The notes beneath the pieces were generated by a model. It ran no database searches and was not told the DNA's origin. It saw only the letters and a program-made list of their open reading frames with translations. DNA of 64,000 nucleotides from Limnanthes douglasii subsp. nivea (Eukaryota > Streptophyta > Magnoliopsida > Brassicales > Limnanthaceae). The position numbers and the translations under genes are program-made. Positions 19,576 to 30,395 of the stretch are shown one piece after another (the stretch's first letter is position 1; each line of letters starts with the position of its first letter). The DNA lies in assembly GCA_036936605.1 (NCBI GenBank), contig JAUPFV010000004.1, positions 297,952,009-298,016,008 on the forward strand, read 5' to 3'.

Positions 19576-21072
19576 TCATAACTTTCCCCTTTCAATCAAG
19601 TTTTGAACCTCTTGTTTCAACGCTATGCAATCATCAGTGGTATGACCAATATCATTATAGTATTGGCAAAAGGAGTTATTACGATGCTCTCTGGGAGACT
19701 GCAAGGTTGCTGGTCTCCGGTAGTGTACCTCATCCTTTGTTTTATCGAAAATGGTGGCCACGCTTTCTTTGAGCTCCGCGAACCACTCCGGTTGGACCTA
19801 TGGCCCTCTTTTGTTTCTAGATTGTTGACTTTGAGCAGGAGCAACTGGCTGAGACTGAGCTTTTGCCTTACCATGCCCATGTCCGGTTTCTCTTGCTTTG
19901 TTCCCGGACTGGTTTTGATTTGGAGTTGGTGCCACCGGGGTGGATCCCACCTGTCTGTGCACCCTGGTCTTCTTTGTTTCATCAACGTTTATTTGCTTGC
20001 CAACTTGATTTAGCAACCCTCCCCAGGTCATGGCCTTCTTTCTGGTCACCGAATCAGCCAGATTGCCTGGGTTCAAACCTTGCCTTAGGGATGCTATTGC
20101 CACCTGTTCGAAGCAATCAGCCAACCCATTCTTTGTGTTCACGAAACGACTTATGTATTCCTTCAAAGACTCATTTGGCTCCTGGGCACAATGGATTATT
20201 GTGTCTCCATTGCCCTTCAGCTCCGTACTCCCTACAAACTGCCTTCGAAAGGCCACCCAGAATGTATCAAAATCTTTAATACAACCTTGAGGCAGGCTGT
20301 TGTACCATTTCAGAGCACTCCCCGTGAAAAATTGGGAGAATGCCCTACACAGTAGTTTATCATCATCATCAAAGTTCATCATGAAGTTCTTGAATTGCTC
20401 CACATGATTGTCCGGATCAGTACTGCCATCGTATTTCTCCATCTTAGTACTATCAAACCTCTTGGGGAGGTTTCCGGACAGGATTTTAGAAGACAGTGGA
20501 GACTGCCTCCAATTCCTTCCACGACTGAACACAGTATCCTCATTGGGAGTTGCAAAGGTACATGGCTCATCGTGGAAAGCAAAGGGATCCATTAGCATCT
20601 TGTCCGTATACCTCCGGTGGTGAGATGACCCCTTTCCAATATGCCTTTTCATTCTTCCATGGTGATCTCTTTTTCTCGAATATTTCTTAACCTGCTTTTG
20701 CTTTTTCTTGGTTCGACCCTCATCACTGCTAGAGGACAAGGATTTTTCATTCCCCTCACTTTCTGAAGAGCTGCCCGAAGATTCTGAACTCGAGTCAGAA
20801 CTCTCCACAGGCTTGGACCGGTGAGACTTTTTAGAACTAGCATGAGTCTTTTTGGTGCTCACATAAGTTTTGGAAGCCTCATGCTCTCTGGGGTTATCGG
20901 TGTGATGAACAACCGATGCCTTGGATTTTTCTTTCACGCCCATCTTGGCCTTTTCAGCACTCAGAGCTTCTATTTCGAGCTTTAACCTGTCGCGCTCTTG
21001 GACAGTATACTCATCGTTTTCTTCCACCACTTCGAGCAAAGCTGGTGGGAGCTCTGGATTGTCCGGATTCAT
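19576..21072 (-). pseudogene. gag: Gag, element C (two nonsense stops)
   Basis: From ATG 21072 (MNPDNPELPPALLEV): short coiled coil, Ser-rich acidic stretch, Lys-rich region, gag domain (DNHVEQFKNFMMNFDDDDKL to MTWGGLLNQVGKQINVDE), Gln/Ala-rich linker, zinc knuckle variant in CQYYNDIGHTTDDC (His to Tyr at the second ligand). TAG at 19798 replaces a Trp and TGA at 19576 a Gly. Confidence 0.85.
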
Positions 21073-21123
21073 ACGGACAGAATTTTTTGCAGGTTTTGAA
21101 TGCTTGATTCAGGCACCTCTCTC

Positions 21124-21141
21124 CTCCCACTATGGTCGCCA
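21124..21141 (-). promoter_or_regulatory. Primer binding site, element C
   Basis: Minus strand TGGCGACCATAGTGGGAG, three bases inside the LTR end. Family D has TGGCGACCACAGTGGGAG. The primer tRNA is not assigned. Confidence 0.65.
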
Positions 21142-21144
21142 ATT

Positions 21145-21637
21145 TGGTGTTGATAATAATTGCCTGAGGGTAGGCTAGTAATTTCAAGTGGAGTTTCAAG
21201 GTGGTGTATGAAAGTTTAACGGTGGTGTAGGGGTGTTTAAAGGTGGTGTAGAGGTGTTTAACGGTGGTGTAGAGAGTAGAGAGATGATAAAGCAGCTTAG
21301 TAGCAGTTAATTCTCATTACCCATAGTTAATGCTGGTGGTTGGGTATTTGTAGTATGATGTTTGGGCCCTTATGGGCTTTCGGGTCATGTTTAATGGACC
21401 CGGGTCATGTTCAAAGACCCATTAGTTCTAAGCAGGAGGGCAGGTAGCTTAGTCAGGAAGTGTTTAGGTTTTTTAGTACTTTAGTCATAGTTCGAACAGT
21501 CTTAAGTTTACAGTGTTCAAAGTGATCTGTCCGGTCCAAATGATCTGTCTGGTTTATGTCCTTGTAGCCTGTCCGGACTTCGGAGAGACTTAGACTGATT
21601 TGCCCTTCCGGGGAGTATGCTGAATTCGGACTCATCA
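21145..21637 (-). repeat. 5' LTR of element C (493 bp)
   Basis: Pairs with 11075-11567. Flanked by GACCC (21638-21642). Confidence 0.92.
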
Positions 21638-22508
21638 GACCCTGAAAGAACTCATGACCCCTCCCCCACAACAAGAAGTTTTAGACCGTGTGACGAAAAA
21701 AGACATAGTCATATACCTCCCAAAGCGTTCCTCTGCCAAGAGTCACCTTGGTGAATCCGACGAGGAGGTTTCCACGAAGGATCGTTAGTCAGATAACGAA
21801 GGAATAGTCACCAATCAGGAATCACCTCCCTCTGCCATCATTGAGATACCCGATTCCAATTCCCCTCCAACCAAATATATACATCCACCGAATAAGAAAG
21901 ACACCAAAGCAAGAGAAAAGAAAAATAAAGTTTTTCTGGAGCCCATCCAAGAAATACCCGAGGATGGCAAAACGCAAGATGACATTCAAGAACCCGCTCA
22001 GGGCAACGAACTCCAAGAAATATCGAGTGAGCCCGAAAAGGAAGTTAGAGAGAATTATCCCAAGGAAAACTCTAACCAGACACCGAACTCTCCCCAATCT
22101 CAGGCTTCAAGGCTTGCTCTCATCGAAAATTCCCCTGTATTGGCACCGCTCCCCATTCCGAGAAGCAACCCTCCTCAGAATGTGGACATTAACGTCTTAA
22201 TGGGGGAGACTTCAGATTACGATCCCAGAGTGCTAGGCTCACCCACCAATTCCTTCGAAGTTCCTCTTGATGATGAGTTTTCATTAAGTCTTCAAAGTTT
22301 GCTACATACCTTTGTCATTAGGGGAAGGAAGATGCAGCATCTAGAAGATCGAAAAAATCACTATAAGTTCAAAGCATCCCTGATTGCTTTGCAACTTGAA
22401 GAGGCCAAGAAACAATATGCCATTATGGAGAGCCAAGCAGATGCACTGTATGAAAAACTATCTGCTTCTGAGAACTATGTCATCATGCTCAAAAAATCCT
22501 GCCAGTAA
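21638..22508 (+). pseudogene. Antisense ORF of A2, part right of element C
   Basis: Continues exon 2 (TLKELMTPPPQQEVLDRV), with a Pro/Glu-rich linker and then the coiled coil shared with A1. TAG at 21786-21788 and TAA at 22506-22508 are nonsense changes; A1 lacks the second. The homologous final stop would be at 22761-22763. The first five bases are the target duplication of element C. Confidence 0.75.
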
Positions 22509-23703
22509 GAAAGGGACCTCTACCAAAAGAAGAAAGGGGCTCAAGAGAAACTCCTGATCGAATTCCAAAAGGCTCATGAAGTGGCACGCAAAGGATTTAA
22601 CAACTGATGTGATGACTATGAAAAGGTGATGAAGGACATAGAAAGATTAGTGAAGCGAATCGAAAATTTTCCTCGGCAGGTGGAGGAGGAGAAGGAAAAG
22701 GTCGTGAATGCTTATGCGGCTAAGTGTACAAACAACCTTGTTGTTCGAGATGCTACAGTCTGAGCAGGCCTGATAACTCAAATTCATGCAGAGCACCCAG
22801 AATAAGACTTAGGCAGCTTTTGGAAGCTCGTGTCCCCAGATCTCCGTCCTCCTCATATTGTTGTGAGTGAGAGTGAGTCATCGGACTCTGAGGAAAGTCA
22901 TTCCCCGAATAAATCTGAGTAGTTAGGAAAACATTGTGGCGCAATTTGTAGTTTTTGTGTATAAGACCTTTTAATGCGATTTTTGTAGCCCCTCTTACTT
23001 TATGTGAGGAGATGTACTCCTCGGATTTTTGTGTATGCCACAGCTTGGAATACTAATCGTGTAACTTATTAATTGTCGTACTATCCTAAGTGTTTGCCAA
23101 CTCGCATCGTAATATTTATTGAATAATTAATCTATAACGACTTGCGTCGTAGTATGCATTATGAACTATGCTAAGATTACCTTAGGGGAAATAGGTTAAG
23201 GTACCAAGAAATTTAGGCACAAAATATTGTGACCCAAATGATAATTCGAGGCATCAAGAACTTTGAGGCACAAAATATTGTAACCCAAGTAATAGTTCTA
23301 GGCATCAAGTAATTTGCGGCACAAAATATTATGACCCAAATGATAGTTCGAGGCATCAAATATTTCGAGGCACAAAATATTGTGACCCAAGTAATAGTTC
23401 GAGGCATCAAATAATTTGAGGCACAAAATATTGTGACCCAAATAATAGTGTAAGGGATTAAACAATTCGAGGCACAAATTATTGTGACCTAAATAATAAT
23501 TCGAAGTATTAAACAATTTGAGGCACAAAATATTGTGACCCAAATAATAGTTTAAGGCAAAAAATACGTTGTATTAAGCAGCTCATAGTGACACCTCGTT
23601 AAAACCTTCCTGTGCCTATCAGGGTAGGAAAGAGTGTGCCCTCGATATGTTTTGTAACCAGGAGATACAAAAAAGGGATAAATATTACGTTCTAACTAGT
23701 TCC
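22509..23703. other. Spacer of A2 with decayed ORF end and 51-bp repeats
   Basis: Copy of 238-1434. Includes the leftover end of the antisense ORF, hairpin 23006-23022, 51-bp repeat array 23215-23563 and the pol-side hairpin block 23605-23628. Confidence 0.75.
23215..23563. repeat. 51-bp tandem repeat, element A2
   Basis: Same seven-unit array as 946-1294, offset 22,269; only a few base changes between copies. Confidence 0.9.
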
Positions 23704-25089
23704 TCATTCAAGATACAATATTAAGTGTTCAATGTTCTATGGAAGCCGCATATATCGCCCTTCCTTGTATTTTAATCGATACGTGCCCTGTTTTACTTTC
23801 TCTGTTACTTCATAAGGGCCCTCCCAGTTTGGTCCCAATTTTCTAAGACTTTTCTGTTTAGTGTGTAGAAAGACTTTGCGTAATACCTTGTCACCCACCT
23901 TAAAATATATGTGCTTTACCTTGGAAGCATATCTACTCCTCATAAGTGTTTGATAGTGTAAAGATTTCAATTGTGCGCGTTGTCTTTTCTCTTCAACCAA
24001 ATCTAACGCCAAAGTTCGGCTTTGGTCGTTCGAATCTTCTGCATAAGTTGCCACGCGATATGATGGGAAGACGATTTCCGAAGGGACAACTGCATCTATA
24101 CCATACACTAAGGCAAATGGGGATGCAGCAGTGGCAGTTCGAGGCGTTGTCCTATAAGCCCATAGTACTTCTTGTAAATAATCAGGTCATCTTCCTGCCT
24201 TTCCTTCCAAATTCTTTTTCAACCCATCCAGAATTGTTCGATTGGTCACTTCCACCTGTCCGTTAGCTTGGGGGTGAAATGGGGCAGAAAAACATTGTCG
24301 TATGCCCCTGGAAAGGCAAAAGCTTTTAAACTCCTTGTTGTCGAACTGAGGTCCATTATCCGTTGTGATCTGTAGTGGTACCCCAAAGCGATAGCAAATA
24401 TTTGAAACGACGAATTTGATAACATCTTTGGCTTTGATCCCCGCTAAGGGTTCCGCTTCCACCCACTTAGAGAAATAATCGACCGGTACGATTATAGGCT
24501 GTCTGCCTCCAGACGCCATTGGTAGGGGCCCAACTAAATCAATGCCCCATCTATCAAATGGGACCGCCTCTGAAATACTCTCCAATAACACCCCAGGCTT
24601 GTGGATTACGTTTTCATAGCGCTGATACGTGTCACATCGTTTTACCAAGTCTTTCGCATCCGAAGAAATAGTCGGCCAATAATAACCAGCCAGAATCACC
24701 CGTCGAATTAACGCCTTATACCCACAATGGGCTGAACCTTCCTCATCGTGCAATTCGGACAGGACAAATTGCGACTCATCCTTGTTCAGACACCTTAGTA
24801 ATGGTCGGCTCAAAGATTTCTTATACAGAACGCCTCCCAACATGATATACTCGTGAGACTTGAACCTGATCTTCCTAGCCTCGTACTTTCCAGCAGGTAA
24901 AGTATCGTTTTCCAAGAAGTCAATAATTTCTGACCTCCAATTATTTGTGATCACATTGCTTACCTCTTTAATGTTCATTGAATGCTCCGCATCGATCATG
25001 ACCGAAGGATGCTCTTGAATCAAGACCCATGGGTATCCCTCCGTCCGTGAGGCTGTGGCCAAAGAATGTGGGACGACATTTGCCTCTCT
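23704..25089 (-). pseudogene. Integrase part of pol, element A2 (two extra stops)
   Basis: Same gene as 1435-2820. TGA at 24187 (Trp in A1) and a TAG near 23737 (Trp in A1) break it. DDE residues are still present (GIDLVGP, TDNGPQFD, NGQVEVTNR). Both new stops are G to A changes in TGG codons. Confidence 0.82.
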
Positions 25090-26122
25090 TCAAACATGTT
25101 CATATTTGACCTCATCGAACTCAGAAACCAAATCTTTTAATGCTTTCAGATATTGTATCAGCTTATCTCCATGTCCTCCATCCATTCGTATCAACCATTC
25201 TGTGTCATCAAAATGGTCAATGATCTCCATGTCCTCTCCGTCTGAGTGGAATTCAACCAAAAAGTCAGCCAGAACCTGGGCTTTTATCCTCGTTCGAGGC
25301 TCAAATGCTATGTCAAAATCTCCCAATTCCACTGACCATTTAGTCATCCTCCCAGAGATATCAGGCCTTTGTAACAAACCTTTTAGGGGGAATGTCGTTC
25401 GAACAACTATAGGATGTGCCTGGAAGTAAGGTCTCATCTTTCGGGCAGCTGTTACCAAAGCCAAAGCTACCTTCTCCAACTTGATATATCTTTTCTCTGC
25501 ATCCAACAAACTCTTACTGACATAGTAGATAGGTTTCAAAAGAGCGTCCTCTTCTCGGAGTAAAACAACACTGACCGCTACATAGACAATTAATCTTTCC
25601 CCCATCAATGGTTTAGAAATATATCAGGGGATGTCAAATATTCCTGAATTTGGCGAAAAGCTGCTGAACACTCATCAGTCCAAGTAAATTGTTTCGCGTT
25701 TCGTAATACCTTAAAGAAAGGTGCACATTTGTCCGAGGACCGAGAAATGAACCTATTCAGCACTACTAATCTCCCTGTCAAGATATGGACTTCCTTGATA
25801 TTTCGAGGTGGAGTCATGGTGATTAAAGCTTTTATCTGGTCTGGGTCAGCCTCGATTCGTTTTTCACTTATCATATATCCAAGGAACTTGCCCGATCGTA
25901 CCTCAAAACACATTTTTTTCGGGTTCAATTTCAAATTGACCTTACTCAAATTATTAAAAGTCTCATGCGGGTCAGCAAAATGATCTTCGTCCCACAAACT
26001 CTTGACAAGCATATCATCGATATACGCTTCGACATTCCGACCAAATTGTCCTTCAAAGGTTTTGTTGACCAAGCGCTGATAAGTTGCACCTGCATTTTTT
26101 AGGCCAAATGACATAACCTTGT
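25090..26122 (-). pseudogene. RT tail, RNase H and deleted aRNH, element A2 (right part cut by E)
   Basis: Same as 2821-3869. YIDDMLVKS is intact. A2 lacks 15 bases near 25578 (five codons, SNCAV in A1) flanked by a short GC repeat, and lacks the one-base insertion of A1. The aRNH deletion (near 25175) is shared. Interrupted at 26122 by element E inside the RT. Confidence 0.8.
26118..26122. repeat. Target duplication of element E, left (CTTGT)
   Basis: Identical to CTTGT at 33203-33207. A1 carries the empty site once at 3865-3869. Confidence 0.92.
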
Positions 26123-26626
26123 TGGTGAGGATAAAAGTAGCCTGAGGGTAGGCTGGTAATTTTAAGTGGAGTTTTAAGGCGGCGTGAGGGTGTTTCACTG
26201 TGGTGTGGTGGTGTTTAAGGGTGTCTTAATATATTTCAAAGTGTTTCAAAGTGTTTCAAGGGTGGAGAGAGAATTAAGCAGCCTGGCAGCAGTTAATTTT
26301 TCTTACCCCTAGTTAATGCTGGTGGTTGGGCATTTATAGTGTGAAATTTGGGCCCTTATGGGCTTTCGGGTCAAGTTTAATGGACCCGGGTCATGTTTAA
26401 AGACCCATGAGTTTTAAGCAGGTGTATAGGTAGCTTAGTCAGATAGTGATTAGGTTTTTTAGTACTTTGGTCATAGTTTGAACTGCCTTATGTTTGCAGT
26501 GTTCAAAGTCATCTGTCCGGTTCAACCAGTGCCGTTCGAACTGAAGTCATGGAGTCTGTCCGAATTTACGGGGTGATTTTACTTTGGACTACCCTTCCGG
26601 GGAGCTCTTCGAATTCGGACTCATCA
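26123..26626 (-). repeat. 3' LTR of element E (504 bp)
   Basis: Plus view TGGTGAGGATAAAAGTAGCC to GGACTCATCA. TATA box ATTTATA (plus view) at 26332-26338. Confidence 0.92.
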
Positions 26627-26640
26627 GGAGCCCCTTTTTT
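26627..26640 (-). other. Polypurine tract, element E
   Basis: Minus strand AAAAAAGGGGCTCC next to the 3' LTR, identical to element C. Confidence 0.85.
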
Positions 26641-27058
26641 AGGTATTTGAACAAGTGTCCTTGTTTAAAGAACTGAAAAACAGTCCGATTGAGGAAGTGG
26701 TTCTCCAATTCGAAGAGAATTGAGATAGGCCCGGACAGTCCAACTGTTATGAATTCTAAACGGTTCTTTGTCAGAGGTAGTGGGACACATGTCACACCCT
26801 GGCTGGTTACTTCAGCCGTTTTTTCATCTGGAAAATCGCACCACTTTATTGAACATGTAACTTCTTTAAATGTTTTTGATGACGTCAGCGCCGTTTTTTA
26901 ATCATTGCCCAACTTTTCGGATTCTCCTAGGAATCAAACTCTTTTTTACATTTACTATAAATTCCATTTGTCTTTCACAGTTTCATTTTCACTTTTACCT
27001 TGCCATTTCACTCAAAAACTTCATCTCTCTAAAACTTCAAACTTTCCTTAGTTGTTTT
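26627..27058 (+). promoter_or_regulatory. Promoter-like region of the antisense ORF, element E
   Basis: GACACATGTC at 26784-26793 (G-box with one change from C), a perfect TGACGTCA followed by GCGCCG (26880-26893), CTCCTAGGAATC near 26925, TATAAAT at 26956-26962, ATG at 27059. Block order and spacing as in C, D and B2. TGACGTCA and CACGTG are known binding cores of plant bZIP factors; use here is inferred. Confidence 0.65.
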
Positions 27059-30018
27059 ATGTTCACAGCAAGAACAGCTCTAATCAAGGGTGGCTGGCTC
27101 AATCTTTCAGAATTAGAGAAAGCTCAAAGGGTTGAAAAAGAGAAGAGACTTGCAGCAGGGCTTCCAGCGTCGCCTGTTGAAAAACCAGCCCCTTCAATCG
27201 AAGAATCTGATAGAGGTTCATCGTCTTCAAAAGGTACGAAACCTAGAAAACTCTTTCAATCAACACTCTCCCCAATAGTTTCTGGCTCATCAGTCCAAGA
27301 ATCAATCCCCACTGTCGAACCGGGGGTCGCTGTTACCAGTGTTAGGAAGAAAACCACTTTTATTGCTATGGGGTCCGACTCCGATCATTCTCCAGACAAG
27401 CTGATCATGAAAAGACCAAGTAGACTGGTCAAGGGGCTCTCTTCAAAAAATACCAGCGAGTCAGGGTCCGGGACAGCTGTTAGGACCCTCCGGGAGAGGC
27501 CGGTTGGTCCGGAGGCCAGCAGTCCACTGCCTCCTAAGGAAACTTCGACCTCAGAAGCTCAAACTGAGGTGAGGACTCAGAAACATTCAACGAGCCGCCA
27601 GTCCGGAGGATCAGCTGTACCAAGCTTCATCCCTCCCCGGGCTGTTTCTGCAGAAGCTCCCCCAACAGTAATGGAGGAGAGGATGGAAGACTCCACTGAG
27701 GAGGTCAGATTTGAGTCCGAGTCTTCCGGACAAGCTGAAACTGCAATAGTTGTTGCCAAGAAAGGCAAAGAGGATTTGTACCTGAGCCGTCCGGATCTGC
27801 CGGAGAGCCTTGAAGGGAAAGTTGGGCCCTGCTTTCACAAGGTAGAATTTAAGTATCTCTTATCTTTGTTAAAAACCAAGTACATGTTTATTCATACTAG
27901 AGACTTGGGACGGCTTCGCACTAAGTGGGGGATCCCTGAAAACGTAAAGATCCGAATTCCCATCGATCCGGAGACCCCGATGGATTGCAAGAGAAACGAG
28001 ATTGTCTTTTTTACAGAGCTGTTCAATTGGGGACTCAGGTTCCCATTGGACCCGGAGATAGTGCACTATTTTCATTTAGTCAAGCTATGTCCATCGCAGC
28101 TGAGCCCCAACGGATGGTACACCTTGATGTCATGCATTATGGCATCCAGGCTGTCCGGAATCCCTCTTCCCATGGAAGAGTTTGCTGCTGTGGCAAGTCT
28201 ATGCAAACATCACCAGTTCCCCTTTTATCACTTTAATATGGGGAACAATCTGAAAGCCGTCGACGATCTCCTGGAATCGGAGAATAAATGGAGGAGCCAG
28301 TTCTTGTTTATAAGTGGCTCATGGGAGAATGGGAAGAAGATTAAGGTTGGGGAGAATCCTAGCCTTCTTCGAAGTAGATGGAGAAGTGATCGTAAGTTCT
28401 TTCCTTAAGTTTCTGTTCGAATCTTCCCTTCTTTAAGCTGTCACTAACTAGTTATTCTTTTGTTTTATTAGAACTTCCAAAAGAGTTCGGAGACTATCTG
28501 AAAGCCGGACAGGTCACCTGTGGCAAGATAAACGCATGGGCCGCAGAGAACTGGGAGAACCGGTTTCACAAAGCTTTCACTTCGGGGAATTTGGCAAGAT
28601 CTCACCTGTGGAACACCACAGGTCGAAGGGATTTAACATGGGAGGAGTTCTCCACCCCTCCTGATGATGACGTGGTGCTAAGAAGGTCTCATGAGCTAGA
28701 TGGGACCCTTTTCCTCCCTCTCCGAGCCAAAGCCCCAAGTAAAATGAAGGGCCAGAAGAAGAAAGGGAGGAAAACGGCAGTGGATACGGAGAAAAAGGCT
28801 CTAACTGACACAGAGGTGCCAGTCCCAACTCAAGTTGATGCAAACCTTCTACAGGTGGTAGAAGTGGAAAGTAAGAAACACGGAGAGACTCCCTTGAAAC
28901 CTTTAAGGGCCTCCAAACGAACTCGTAAGCAAGTAAGTGATAGTGCTGACAGAGAAGTAAAAAAGAAGAAGACTTCTCAAGAAGAAGAGTTTGCTGTCCG
29001 GGATCCGGAGCCCACTTTCCCAATTGATCCTACATTGGCTGAAGAGATCCCCGGGAACCTTAATGAAGGGATCCCAAGGGAACTTCATACTGACGAGATC
29101 GAACGGGGAGAGATCAATATGGATGAAGTGGATGTCACCGGTCTGGGTTCTCTAGGTGACTACTTTCTTGGCCTGTCTAGAGATGAGTTCGCAGGGCCAT
29201 ATGTTCCCCCAAGTAGCTCCAACACAGTAAACTTCAATGGTAAGACTTTCTTGGTTTCCAGTGAGAGGGATGTTATAGCCCATTCTCTCCTGAGCAACGT
29301 ACAACCAGTACTTACCCTAGAGAGGCAAGTCCGGAGTCAGGCAGAAACCATCAGAGAACTTAAGTCTGAGAAGGGGAAACTGTCCGAAGACCTCCAGAGT
29401 GCCACTACTATGGTTGACTTGCTTAAGGAGTCGAACGAACAGCTAAAGAATAAACAAGTGGAAAGCAACACAAAAGTTGCTTCTTTAGAGAAAACCTTAG
29501 AAGATCTCCGGGCTAAGCTGTCCGAATTGGAGAAGGACTTGAAAACCTCAAAAGATGAGACTGCAGCAAAAGAGAAGCTTGTCACCAATCTGACTACTGA
29601 CAAGCTTGCTTTAGAGAATGCAGTGACTCATGCTGTTGGTGAGAAAGCTGCTTTGGTGAAGGATCAAGAGGCCATGATCAAGGCCAAAATCAATGCTTAT
29701 GCCAAGGAGATGATACGGAGTGAGGAATTATTGATTGAAAAGGTGAAGTCCGACATGGTCCTTCTATTTCATGAAAAGTTCCCGAAGAGGAGACTTGGGG
29801 ACTTATGGCGTTATGTGGATGATGACGATCTCCCATATTGGACCATGGTTGATGAAGGGTATACTGATATATCATCATCTGGTGACGAGGAGGAAACCGG
29901 AGAGAGTCCGGGTGAAGAAGAGGTTGACCCCAAAGGAAAGAAGGTCATTGAGGAAAAAAGCGATGTTAAGACCAAGGGAACAGATGAGGGTGAGCCATCT
30001 TCAAAGGCTCCACCTTAG
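27059..30018 (+). CDS. Intact antisense ORF of element E, two exons, 959 residues
   Basis: Exon 1 27059-28391 and exon 2 28472-30018 join in phase 1 without any stop (960 codons with stop). Order: MFTARTALIKGGWLNLSELE; Ser/Pro-rich linker with a conserved IAMGSDSDHSPDK; the gypsy-type domain around FFTELFNWGLRFPLDPEIVH and MASRLSGIPLPMEEFAAVAS; exon 2 block LPKEFGDYLKAGQVTCGKIN and LWNTTGRRDLTWEEF; Lys/Arg clusters that look like nuclear localisation signals; FNGKTFLVSSERDVIAHSLL; about 150 residues of coiled coil; acidic tail ending GEPSSKAPP. No signal peptide or membrane segment. It is the only undamaged copy here. Function unknown; it may bind Gag, nucleic acid or host factors. Confidence 0.85.
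28392..28471 (+). other. Intron in antisense ORF, element E (80 bp)
   Basis: GTAAGT donor, T-rich tract, TTTTATTAG acceptor. Phase 1; splicing gives SDQLPKEFGDY, the same protein as spliced element C. Confidence 0.78.
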
Positions 30019-30054
30019 TTGGTAATTTATTCTGTTTACTTTCTGTTCGAACCA

Positions 30055-30166
30055 AAGTCCTTGGAAGGCCAAGGCACCTTTTTTTTTGTGATGTTGTTCG
30101 TTTTGACCGGACAGATTTTTGTATTGTGTTTAAACTTGTTTAAAAAGTCCTTGGAAGGCCAAGGCA
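30055..30166 (+). other. Paired CCTTGG hairpins after antisense ORF, element E
   Basis: Same two units as in element C, identical in the 16-base core, 90 bases apart. Confidence 0.6.
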
Positions 30167-30395
30167 ACTTTAAGTTTATTGAATGAATGTTTTATCTCGC
30201 ACATCCCTTCTCATAGTCTGTTTAAATATCTTGGAGTTTAAGTAATTTCAAGTTATCGTGTTGTGAGAGTGTTTAGTTTCTCTGGCTAGAATTTAAGTAG
30301 CCCTTAGATCTTTCAGTCCGGGTAGTATGGCAATCAACAGAATTTTGCAAAAACTTAGAAAATTTATTCAAAAAAGTTCCAAGTTTCATTTAAAG

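Larger units (their letters stand above)
11075..21637 (-). mobile_element. Element C: full-length Tat-type retrotransposon, 10,563 bp
   Basis: Minus-strand element: 5' LTR 21145-21637, primer binding site, gag, protease, RT, RNase H, aRNH, integrase, spacer, antisense ORF on the plus strand, polypurine tract and 3' LTR 11075-11567. The LTRs differ at about nine of 493 positions by eye. Gag-pol has at least six stops at unexpected places, several of them Trp codons turned into stops, so it cannot move by itself. It sits inside the antisense ORF of A2. Confidence 0.93.

Noticed and set aside
25605..26198. A 197-codon minus-strand frame starting in the E LTR and running into A2 RT
   Set aside because: A chance fusion created by the E insertion; the N-terminal part is LTR sequence.
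27059..30018. Antisense ORF as an envelope gene
   Set aside because: No signal peptide, no transmembrane segment, and it lies antisense with an intron; it matches a gypsy-type domain and coiled coil instead.
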